Assembly (NCBI GenBank): GCA_025360395.1 | Contig: JANYCH010000312.1 | Coordinates: 1 to 5,116, forward strand | Direction: 5' to 3' | DNA: 5,116 bases | Source: Cytophagales bacterium | GTDB lineage: Bacteria > Bacteroidota > Bacteroidia > Cytophagales > UBA9547 | Shown: in pieces, positions 1 to 5,116 of the stretch | Layout: every line of letters starts with the position of its first letter | Position numbering within the stretch: position 1 is the first letter of the stretch | The notes under the pieces: model-generated | The model's input: the letters and a program-made list of their open reading frames with translations, nothing else | The model's database searches: none | What the model was told of the DNA's origin: nothing | Program-made: the position numbers and the translations under genes

Positions 1-215
1 CTGGCTCCGCCCGCAAGTGTCACCACCGCCGGGCTCGGACCTGTTGAAAGCGACACATTGACCGGCAAGAGTGTGCTACCCACCGCCGCCGACACATTGT
101 TCGCCGCCGTGTCGCCCGTGTTGTTCACCGTCAGGCGCACGGTGATAAAGTTGCCCGTGCCGATGTTGGAGGGCGTCGCCTGCAGGCTCAAGAGCTGAAG
201 GCTTGCGGGCGCCTG
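1..215 (-). CDS. Partial CARDB/DUF11-like extracellular repeat domain (3' end beyond window)
   Basis: Read on the minus strand, this GC-rich stretch gives about 71 codons without a stop. They translate to a typical secreted beta-sandwich repeat: 'APASLQLLSLQATPSN', then 'GTGNFITVRLTVNNTGDTA', then 'NNVSAAVGSTLLPVNVSLS'. The pattern of a short linker, 'ATPSN.G.G.F.TV.LTV.NTGDT.ANNV' and a Gly/Ala/Val/Ser-rich strand region is known from CARDB and DUF11-type domains. These occur in tandem in large surface or secreted proteins. The fragment runs off the left edge, so total length and role are unknown. G+C is about 65% over 1-180, far above the rest of the window, and codons end mostly in G or C, so it looks foreign to its neighbours. 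It is in frame with the membrane-protein segment upstream of it, and I doubt that the two belong together. The domain class is fairly clear; the exact family is not. Confidence 0.55.
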
Positions 216-222
216 AATGGTT
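210..222. other. Sharp composition junction inside an open frame
   Basis: G+C falls from about 65% (117 of 180 bases at 1-180) to about 22% (13 of 60 bases at 241-300). The change coincides, within a few codons, with the switch from repeat-domain to NuoN-like residues (Ile136 to Gln137 of the minus-strand frame). I see no inverted repeat, target-site duplication or transposase at the boundary. An assembly chimera explains it most simply; a real insertion or recombination is the alternative. Confidence 0.75.
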
Positions 223-623
223 AGAAGATTGCTGCTTATTGAAACTATTGTCATTCCTAAAATGCTGAACAACAATAAAATATATAACTCAAATTTTTTA
301 TCTGATAGTGAAAGTTTAGAATGCTCAATTAAAAAACTTCCCAGCAAACCGGATAAAAATGCAAGATGAAAGAAAAAAGATGAGTAGGCCGATTGCTTAA
401 ATAGAGGGATTTCAGATAGTAATTTATTTTGAAATAAATATGCAAAAATAAGTGAAACTATAAATATCAGGATAGGCCAAAACTTTGCATTTTTTACAAA
501 AACGGATGCTAAAATGAGAAATAAAATGCCGCCTGTTAAAATACATTGCGAAGTAAATCCAGCTAGTCCGTTTGTTAAACTATGTATTTCCAGAGGATTA
601 ATTGAAACAAGCTTATTTCCCAA
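216..623 (-). CDS. nuoN: NuoN-like N-terminal fragment (NADH-quinone oxidoreductase subunit N), cut at the junction
   Basis: This minus-strand segment encodes about 136 residues with four hydrophobic helices, at roughly residues 27-43, 48-64, 80-99 and 112-136. The last helix, 'FELYILLLFSILGMTIVSIS' followed by 'SNLLTI', resembles the conserved 'eyY.LLLfSllGm.l...SnnLl.i' region of NuoN, a proton-pumping membrane subunit of complex I. In NuoN this is normally followed by the 'LE' helix and about ten more helices, for some 450-500 residues in all. Here the similarity stops at residue 136 and a GC-rich extracellular repeat follows in frame. An in-frame stop lies at 630-632. The only plausible start after it is TTG at 621-623, since no ATG precedes the helices. 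No nuoM or other nuo gene is seen upstream. The assignment is from recognition only; another antiporter-like (MrpD/HyfF-type) subunit is possible. Confidence 0.6.
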
Positions 624-634
624 AATAGATTATG

Positions 635-696
635 GCTGGTTTAAGTTTTAGAATAATTTATTACCAAACCAGTTCCCTAAATGTAAAAGCTGGTTT
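635..696. repeat. Three-arm inverted repeat (CTGGTTT / AAACCAG / CTGGTTT) in the divergent intergenic region
   Basis: CTGGTTT occurs at 636-642 and again at 690-696, each time preceded by G. Its reverse complement AAACCAG lies between them at 666-672. The middle arm can pair with either outer arm. The 666-674/688-696 stem reaches 9 bp with one G-U pair and a 13-base loop; the other has 7 bp plus wobble pairs and a loop of about 20 bases. On the plus strand the second hairpin is followed by T-rich sequence (694-706), so it resembles a terminator in that direction. On the minus strand the copies lie in what would be the leader of the NuoN-like frame. The third copy ends about 12 bases from the TTG at 621-623. 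Confidence 0.5.
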
Positions 697-706
697 CTTT
701 TTATTT
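666..706 (+). terminator. Possible rho-independent terminator
   Basis: A 9-bp stem with one G-U pair (666-674 with 688-696) is followed by a run made mostly of T (697-706). The shape fits an intrinsic terminator for plus-strand transcription. However, no plus-strand gene ends before it in this window, and the stem is only moderately GC-rich. It could instead insulate the downstream operon from antisense read-through, or be one state of the three-arm repeat. Confidence 0.3.
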
Positions 707-758
707 TAAATTGACAAATTTAACCTTTAGTTTATGAATTCATGATCTTTTGCAATTG

Positions 759-795
759 TTTTGAGAACTTCTTGTTCATACTATTTCTATCTTTG
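759..795 (+). promoter_or_regulatory. Bacteroidota-type promoter candidate for the five-gene operon
   Basis: TATCTTTG at 788-795 matches the Bacteroidota -7 consensus TAnnTTTG at every fixed position. A TTTTG at 759-763 could serve as the -33 element, with a 24-base spacer, slightly longer than the 17-23 bases usually described. Transcription would begin around 802, leaving only about 5-10 bases before the start codon of the first gene, so the message would be nearly leaderless. Confidence 0.45.
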
Positions 796-805
796 CTCTA
801 AATAA

Positions 806-1552
806 TTGACTGTGCCCAAGTTTCTAATACTTTTTATATTATTTTTTGCATTGATCTTCCAAACCAATGCGCAAATTGTTCAGGAAGATTTTAGTGAAGA
901 TGAAGCATTTGCATATAAGGCCGAATTAACAGCAGGAGTATTATTTCACACACTTGGCGGGATTCCAGGTGGAATCAGAGTAAAATATGCCTGGCAAAGA
1001 GAAAAAAAAATCAAACAATTCAACAACATATCTCTCGAAATTGTAAATATTAAGCATCCGAAGGAAGTAAGGCTGGCAGCTGATTCTGGGAACGGATATT
1101 TTATCTATGATAAAGTGAATTTTTTATTTGTGATAAGGCCCAACTACAGCAGGGAATATTTGCTGTTCAGAAAGTCTTCGGAGGAGGGATTGGAATTAAA
1201 GCTTATAACTAGTGTTGGGCCTTCCATCGGTCTTATAAAACCATATTATATTATAGTAAGCAATGGTCATGGCAAAACCTCCACTGTTCAGTATAGTTCA
1301 GACGTACCATATCAAAGAATATTAGGAAGCAGTTTTTTTTCTGGATTTGATGCAATGTCTGCCACAATGGGGCTCAATGCAAGGGTTTCACTCGAATTTG
1401 GTATCAGTACCTGGGATACTTATGTGACTGGGGTTGAACTAGGTTTCATGGTTGAAGCGTTTACTAAAAAGATTGTCATCATAGAAAATGCAAAAAATAG
1501 GTCAGCCTTTTCTTCCGCATTTATTAACATCTATTTTGGTAAAAGATATTAA
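806..1552 (+). CDS. Secreted, probably outer-membrane beta-barrel protein of unknown function
   Basis: I do not recognise a named family. The N-terminus has a lysine, a run of Leu/Ile/Phe (residues 6-18) and 'QTNA|QIVQ', a Sec signal peptide probably cut after Ala22 (counting from the TTG). The mature part shows alternating hydrophobic/polar strands with Gly turns, for example near residues 38-63, 104-121, 127-150 and 190-218. It ends 'FINIYFGKRY', with the terminal aromatic residue typical of outer-membrane barrels. About 225 mature residues would suit a barrel of 8-12 strands. There is no ATG: a stop at 803-805 directly precedes TTG (806), and GTG at 812 is an equal or better start, giving 246 residues. 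It is first in the operon, 17 bases before lipA. Location in the outer membrane is inferred from strand pattern and terminus only. Confidence 0.7.
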   Translation: MTVPKFLILFILFFALIFQTNAQIVQEDFSEDEAFAYKAELTAGVLFHTLGGIPGGIRVKYAWQREKKIKQFNNISLEIVNIKHPKEVRLAADSGNGYFIYDKVNFLFVIRPNYSREYLLFRKSSEEGLELKLITSVGPSIGLIKPYYIIVSNGHGKTSTVQYSSDVPYQRILGSSFFSGFDAMSATMGLNARVSLEFGISTWDTYVTGVELGFMVEAFTKKIVIIENAKNRSAFSSAFINIYFGKRY

Positions 1553-1569
1553 GCCCACCAACCTTAAAA

Positions 1570-2448
1570 ATGATTGAATTACCTACAATAGAATCAACAT
1601 CACAAAGAGCCAAACGTCCCGACTGGTTGCGTGTCAAACTTCCAATAGGGAAGGAATATGCTAAAGTAAGACAGCTGGTAGATAAATATAAGCTCCATAC
1701 TATATGTGAAAGCGGAAATTGCCCGAATATGGGTGAATGTTGGGGAGAAGGCACTGCAACCTTTATGATTTTAGGCAATGTTTGCACTAGAAGCTGTTCT
1801 TTTTGTGCGGTTTCAACTGGCAGGCCTAATGAATATGACGAAGACGAACCAAAACGAGTGGCCGAAGCAATTCATTTAATGGGTGTTAAGCACGCCGTTA
1901 TTACTTCGGTCAACAGAGATGAACTCAAGGATAAGGGTGCTGAAATTTGGTATCAAACTGTAGTTGAAACAAAATTGTTAAATCCTGAAACTACAATTGA
2001 AACCTTGATACCAGATGTTCAAGGAAACTGGGATGCTCTGATCAGGATGATAAGTCCCGGCCAGGAAGTAGTCTCTCACAATATGGAAACGGTCAGGTCT
2101 TTATATAGAAGAGTTCGTCCGCAGGCCAAGTATGACCGAAGCCTTGAAGAACTTAAAAGAATAAAGGATTTTGGAAAAAGAAGTAAAACGGGTATAATGT
2201 TGGGTTTGGGAGAAACTTTAGATGAAGTTTACAACTCAATGGACGACTTGGCAAGCATTGGTTTAGATATTCTCACGCTAGGTCAATATTTGCAACCAAC
2301 AAAGTTGCACCTTGAAGTAGCTGAATTTATCCGGCCCGAAACTTTTGCTATGTTAAAAGTAGAAGGCGAGAAAAGAGGGATAAAGTATGTTGAATCTGGA
2401 CCGTTAGTCCGTTCCTCTTACCATTCCGAGAGACATGTAAACGTTTAG
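1570..2448 (+). CDS. lipA: Lipoyl synthase LipA (radical SAM, two 4Fe-4S clusters)
   Basis: LipA inserts two sulfurs at C6 and C8 of the octanoyl chain carried by lipoyl domains, giving the lipoyl cofactor of pyruvate and 2-oxoglutarate dehydrogenases and of glycine cleavage H protein. It acts in the cytoplasm. All key features are present in 292 residues, a normal length. The auxiliary-cluster cysteines are C46, C51 and C57 in 'CESGNCPNMGECW'. The radical-SAM motif is C72-x3-C76-x2-C79 in 'CTRSCSFCAV'. The C-terminal 'RSSYHSE' (281-287) carries the conserved serine that ligates the auxiliary cluster, which is consumed as the sulfur source. 'SHNMETV', 'RVRPQAKYDRSL', 'KTGIMLGLGE' and 'LTLGQYLQPT' are also family hallmarks. 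ATG at 1570 follows CCTTAAAA and lacks a Shine-Dalgarno sequence. argC starts 10 bases after its stop. No lipB or lplA is visible. Confidence 0.97.
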   Translation: MIELPTIESTSQRAKRPDWLRVKLPIGKEYAKVRQLVDKYKLHTICESGNCPNMGECWGEGTATFMILGNVCTRSCSFCAVSTGRPNEYDEDEPKRVAEAIHLMGVKHAVITSVNRDELKDKGAEIWYQTVVETKLLNPETTIETLIPDVQGNWDALIRMISPGQEVVSHNMETVRSLYRRVRPQAKYDRSLEELKRIKDFGKRSKTGIMLGLGETLDEVYNSMDDLASIGLDILTLGQYLQPTKLHLEVAEFIRPETFAMLKVEGEKRGIKYVESGPLVRSSYHSERHVNV

Positions 2449-2458
2449 GTCCCTTAAA

Positions 2459-3442
2459 ATGATAAAAGTTGGTATCGTAGGAGGTGCAGGATATACCGGA
2501 GGCGAACTTCTTCGGATATTAGTCCATCACCCTGAAGTTTTTATAGAATTTATTAATAGCAAAAGTAATGCAGGAAATTCCGTTTGGGAAGTTCACCATG
2601 ATCTTATTGGGGATACAGACCTTAAATTTTCTTCAGAACTTTCTGACAATATAGATGTTTTGTTTTTATGCCTGGGTCATGGCGATTCATTGAAGTTTAT
2701 TAATGAAAATCCGCAGTATTTTTCTAAACGAAAATTTAAACTAATAGACCTAAGTCAGGATTTCAGGATTCAATCAGGTATAAGCAGAGATGTAGAATTC
2801 ATTTATGGTTTGCCGGAATTGAATAAGAATAAAATAAAGCAAGCTCAGAATATTGCTAATCCAGGTTGTTTTGCAACATGTATTCAATTAGGATTGCTTC
2901 CTCTTGCAAGTATTTCAGCTTTAAATAATGAAGTGCACCTCACAGCTATTACAGGAAGTACGGGAGCAGGGCAAAAACCAACGGAAACAACTCACTTTAG
3001 CTGGAGGGCAAATAACCTTTCAGTTTACAAGGCATTTGAACATCAGCATCTAAATGAAATCAAGCAAAGTTTAAGACAGCTCCAGCCCAGTTTTAAGGAA
3101 GAAATTAATTTTATCCCATATCGGGGTGACTTTCCAAGAGGAATTATTGCTAATATCCATGTCAAAGTTAATAAGGGGATTGATGAACTTTATGATTTAT
3201 ATAATAACGTCTACAAAGATCATCCGTTTGTTGTTGTTTCAAGGAAGAATCCTGATCTAAAGCAAGTTGTAAATACCAATAAAGCAATAATTTATTTAGA
3301 AAAGCATAATGATTATTTGCTCATCATAAGCTGCATTGATAATTTGGTGAAAGGGGCAAGTGGGCAGGCAGTCCAAAACATGAACCTGATGTTTGGCCTT
3401 GATGAAAAATCAGGATTAAAATTAAAGAGTTTAGGATATTAG
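2459..3442 (+). CDS. argC: N-acetyl-gamma-glutamyl-phosphate reductase ArgC
   Basis: ArgC reduces N-acyl-glutamyl 5-phosphate to the semialdehyde with NADPH, the third step of arginine synthesis in the cytoplasm. The N-terminal nucleotide-binding loop is 'VGGAGYTGGELLRIL' (residues 7-21). 'LIDLSQDFR' (95-103) and 'YGLPEL' (116-121) precede the active-site 'NPGCFAT' with the catalytic cysteine C137. 'GSTGAGQKPTETTHF' (166-180) and the 'HQH' at 195-197, in place of the usual HRH, contribute to the active site. 'DNLVKGASGQAVQNMN' (294-309) is the typical C-terminal signature. The 327-residue length fits the short ArgC type. Some Bacteroidota use N-succinyl rather than N-acetyl intermediates, and the sequence alone does not tell me which applies. 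argD follows after 16 bases and takes the product, so the two genes form a functional pair. Confidence 0.96.
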   Translation: MIKVGIVGGAGYTGGELLRILVHHPEVFIEFINSKSNAGNSVWEVHHDLIGDTDLKFSSELSDNIDVLFLCLGHGDSLKFINENPQYFSKRKFKLIDLSQDFRIQSGISRDVEFIYGLPELNKNKIKQAQNIANPGCFATCIQLGLLPLASISALNNEVHLTAITGSTGAGQKPTETTHFSWRANNLSVYKAFEHQHLNEIKQSLRQLQPSFKEEINFIPYRGDFPRGIIANIHVKVNKGIDELYDLYNNVYKDHPFVVVSRKNPDLKQVVNTNKAIIYLEKHNDYLLIISCIDNLVKGASGQAVQNMNLMFGLDEKSGLKLKSLGY

Positions 3443-3458
3443 TTAATAATAGAGATCG

Positions 3459-4595
3459 ATGAAATTATTTGATGTATACCCTTTATATGACATAGAGCCA
3501 GTGCGGGCCGAAGGAGAATTTTTATGGGATTCCAAAGGTGATAAATACCTGGACCTTTATGGCGGCCATGCTGTTATTTCAATTGGGCACAGTCATCCTT
3601 ATTATGTTCAAAAAATTACTGAACAATTAAATAAAATAGGATTTTACTCCAATTCGGTAAATATTCCTCAGCAAAAAGAACTTGCCGATAAACTTGGTTT
3701 GATAAGCGGTTATGATAATTATTTTTTATTTCTTATCAACAGCGGGGCGGAAGCAGTAGAAAATGCCTTGAAACTGGCCTCTTTTAAAACAGGGAAAAAG
3801 AAGGTTTTGGCCTTTTCTAAAGCTTTTCACGGACGAACCTCTGCAGCAGTTGAAGTCACTGAGAACCTGGCAATCCAAGCCCCTATTAACAGAAATGGTC
3901 ATTGTATATTTCATCCCTTAAATAAGTTGGAGGCGCTCGAAGCGCATTTTTTAAATGGAGACCTCTCATCAGTTATAATTGAAGGCATTCAAGGCGTAGC
4001 AGGAGTGAATGTGCCAACTAATGATTTCCTTAAGAAGCTTCGAACATTATGCAGCAAACATAAGGTTGTCTTAATCCTGGATGAAATTCAGTCTGGCCAT
4101 GGAAGAAGCGGAAGGTTCTTTGCACATCAGCATGCTGATATAAAAGCAGACATAATTTGTATGGCCAAAGGCATGGGGAATGGGTTTCCAATAGGGGGAA
4201 TTTTAATTAGTCCTGATTTCGAATCTTCACATGGTTTGCTGGGAACAACGTTTGGTGGTAACCATCTTGCTTGTGCGGCAGCAATAGCTGTTATTGATGT
4301 CATAAGATCAGAAAATCTTATACAACATGCAGCAGAAGTTGCCAACCCATTTATAAAAGAGCTTGAATCAATGTCGGGTATAACTGAAGTTCGTGGCAAA
4401 GGATTAATGATTGGTATTGAGTTTGATTATAATATAGAAAAGCTTAGAAAAAATATCCTCTTCAAACATCAGATATTTACCGGCAATTCTTCAAATAAAA
4501 ATACTATCAGGATATTACCAACACTCAATATTCCTTCTTCAAGTTTGGATATGTTTTTAGAAGCCTTGAAAAAGGAAGTAAGTGTTGCAGTATAA
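3459..4595 (+). CDS. argD: Acetylornithine (or succinylornithine) aminotransferase ArgD
   Basis: This is a class III, PLP-dependent aminotransferase that converts N-acyl-glutamate semialdehyde to N-acyl-ornithine with glutamate as amino donor. The cofactor site is complete. 'NSGAEAVENALKLA' (94-107) binds the PLP phosphate and 'FHGRT' (123-127) stacks on the ring. 'DEIQSGHGRSG' (208-218) has D208 for the pyridine nitrogen, and 'MAKGMGNGFPIGG' (235-247) carries the Schiff-base lysine K237. 'GTTFGGNHLACAAA' (262-275) supplies the phosphate-contacting threonine from the other subunit, and 'RILPTL' (351-356) is the C-terminal substrate-side motif. At 378 residues it is slightly shorter than many ArgD proteins but intact. 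Its place directly after argC favours the arginine pathway over ornithine, GABA or lysine aminotransferases of the same fold. The stop TAA shares its last base with the next start. Confidence 0.94.
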   Translation: MKLFDVYPLYDIEPVRAEGEFLWDSKGDKYLDLYGGHAVISIGHSHPYYVQKITEQLNKIGFYSNSVNIPQQKELADKLGLISGYDNYFLFLINSGAEAVENALKLASFKTGKKKVLAFSKAFHGRTSAAVEVTENLAIQAPINRNGHCIFHPLNKLEALEAHFLNGDLSSVIIEGIQGVAGVNVPTNDFLKKLRTLCSKHKVVLILDEIQSGHGRSGRFFAHQHADIKADIICMAKGMGNGFPIGGILISPDFESSHGLLGTTFGGNHLACAAAIAVIDVIRSENLIQHAAEVANPFIKELESMSGITEVRGKGLMIGIEFDYNIEKLRKNILFKHQIFTGNSSNKNTIRILPTLNIPSSSLDMFLEALKKEVSVAV

Positions 4596-4876
4596 TGAAG
4601 AAGTCAAGGATCATTATAGAATATTGCACTCAATGCAACTGGCTCTTACGAAGTGCCTGGATGGCACAGGAACTCCTTACTACTTTCTCACTTGAAATTG
4701 GGGAGTTAACATTAAAGCCCGGAACCGGTGGGATATTTCTAATTTATGTTGACGACAAACTGATTTTCGACAGAAAATTGGTAGGGTCTTTCCCTGAAAT
4801 TAAAATTTTGAAGCAAAATGTTCGGGATATAATCGCACCAGAAAAACCCTTAGGTCATTCAGAAACAAATCGTTAG
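4595..4876 (+). CDS. SelW/SelT/SelH-like (Rdx family) CxxC protein
   Basis: This 93-residue protein begins with strand 'RIIIEYCTQCNWLLRSAWMA', which has the CxxC redox pair C11/C14 of the Rdx family. 'LKPGTGGIFLIYVDD' (40-54) and 'FPEIKILKQNVRDIIAP' (66-82) follow, ending with 'LGHSE', close to the usual 'GHSD' end of bacterial members. The length is normal for the thioredoxin-like SelW/Rdx fold. The position used by selenocysteine in animal SelW (second of the pair) is Cys here (TGC), so no selenocysteine machinery is needed. The physiological substrate of bacterial members is not established; a thiol-disulfide role is inferred from the motif. ATG at 4595 overlaps the argD stop (TAATG), which suggests translational coupling. 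It is the last gene of the run, with no plus-strand gene for at least 160 bases. Confidence 0.9.
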   Translation: MKKSRIIIEYCTQCNWLLRSAWMAQELLTTFSLEIGELTLKPGTGGIFLIYVDDKLIFDRKLVGSFPEIKILKQNVRDIIAPEKPLGHSETNR

Positions 4877-4928
4877 CTATTTTAAAAAGGATAATTAAAT
4901 TATTTCCAGAAATATTTATATCCACTAC

Positions 4929-4959
4929 TTTGTTTTTTAAATTAATTAAAACACTTTTG
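4929..4959 (+). promoter_or_regulatory. Weak promoter candidate for the gene at the right edge
   Basis: TTTG at 4929-4932 and CACTTTTG at 4952-4959 are 19 bases apart, a good spacing for the Bacteroidota TTTG / TAnnTTTG promoter. The -7 box has C instead of T at the first position. Start of transcription would be near 4966, about 70 bases before the TTG at 5040. In such AT-rich DNA a chance match is quite possible. Confidence 0.3.
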
Positions 4960-4964
4960 CACCG

Positions 4965-4990
4965 CTTAAAAAGGGATTAAAACTTTTAAG
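4965..4990 (+). other. Weak hairpin in the AT-rich spacer after the operon
   Basis: CTTAAAA (4965-4971) and TTTTAAG (4984-4990) form a 7-bp, mostly A-T stem with a 12-base loop. No T tract follows directly, so it is a poor intrinsic terminator. Bases 4877-5039 hold no other structure or frame that I can support. Confidence 0.25.
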
Positions 4991-5039
4991 GCTAATCTAA
5001 CTAATAATAAAGAGTTTTTACTTGCTAATAGATAATAAA

Positions 5040-5116
5040 TTGAGAGTCTTTTCAGCAAAGGTATTTTTACCTGTCACTCTGCTAATTCTTATTAGCATCC
5101 ACTCCGGAGCCGTTAC
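5040..5116 (+). CDS. Start of a probable secreted-protein gene (cut by window edge)
   Basis: From TTG at 5040 the frame stays open to the edge for 25 codons. It reads 'MRVFSAKVFLPVTLLILIS' then 'IHSGAV': basic residues, a hydrophobic core and small residues, the layout of a Sec signal peptide. The frame is closed upstream by TAA at 4998-5000. TTG at 5022 is an alternative start but would put acidic residues ahead of the signal. No ATG is available. Nothing can be said about the mature product. The call rests on the signal-like segment alone. Confidence 0.45.
   Translation, partial: MRVFSAKVFLPVTLLILISIHSGAV

Noticed and set aside
52..99. Direct repeat GACACATTG at 52-60 and 91-99
   Set aside because: The copies are 39 bases (13 codons) apart and both encode Asn-Val-Ser in the repeat-domain frame. 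They are explained by similar strand sequence and biased codons, with no sign of a mobile element.
1..198. Open plus-strand frame in the GC-rich left edge (stop TGA at 196-198)
   Set aside because: Its translation has no domain-like pattern, whereas the minus strand reads as a clear CARDB/DUF11-like repeat. Long accidental frames are common in GC-rich DNA.
1524..1787. Minus-strand frame across the start of lipA
   Set aside because: It is antisense to the conserved LipA cysteine motifs and has no recognisable product.
3726..3914. Minus-strand frame inside argD
   Set aside because: It is a shadow of the conserved NSGAEAVENALKLA to FHGRT coding region.
4127..4399. Minus-strand frame inside argD
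   Set aside because: It lies opposite the PLP-lysine and GTTFGGNH motifs. Hydrophobic stretches arise from reading those codons in reverse.
4595..4876. Selenoprotein with in-frame UGA
   Set aside because: The Rdx motif is CTQC with ordinary cysteine codons. There is no in-frame TGA.
4877..5039. Small RNA, tRNA or CRISPR in the AT-rich spacer
   Set aside because: No cloverleaf, regular repeat-spacer pattern or strong stem is visible. The only hairpin is short and A-T rich.

Overview
The window looks like an AT-rich chromosomal piece from a member of the Bacteroidota (Cytophaga/Sphingobacteria-like). The signs are starts without clear Shine-Dalgarno sequences, a TAnnTTTG-type -7 box, a signal peptide ending in 'TNAQ', a barrel-like protein ending in an aromatic residue, and ArgC/ArgD sequences of the Bacteroidota type. 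I assigned the group by recognising families, not by a database search.

Layout. Bases 1-623 are one open frame on the minus strand with two unlike halves. Bases 216-623 (about 22% G+C where counted) encode a membrane protein resembling the N-terminus of NADH-quinone oxidoreductase subunit N. Bases 1-215 (about 65% G+C over 1-180) encode a fragment of a secreted CARDB/DUF11-like beta-sandwich repeat. The join is in frame and abrupt, so it is either an assembly chimera or a real insertion or fusion. Bases 624-805 are non-coding, with three copies of a 7-bp palindromic arm that can form two competing hairpins, followed by a promoter candidate.

Bases 806-4876 hold five genes on the plus strand with gaps of 17, 10 and 16 bases and then a 1-base overlap, which suggests a single operon: a secreted, probably outer-membrane, protein of unknown function; lipA (lipoyl synthase); argC; argD; and a small CxxC protein of the SelW/SelT/SelH (Rdx) redox family. 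ArgC and ArgD catalyse consecutive steps of arginine synthesis. LipA makes the lipoyl cofactor of 2-oxoacid dehydrogenases and the glycine cleavage system. The Rdx protein may have a thiol-redox role. No other arginine genes and no lipB are visible.

Bases 4877-5039 are AT-rich and non-coding with a weak promoter candidate. From about 5040 to the window edge there is probably the start of another secreted-protein gene.

The core genes are ordinary. The points that most deserve a second look are the chimeric frame at the left edge, the mixed operon with its unknown first gene, and the competing hairpins. I do not see a clearly new biological system here.
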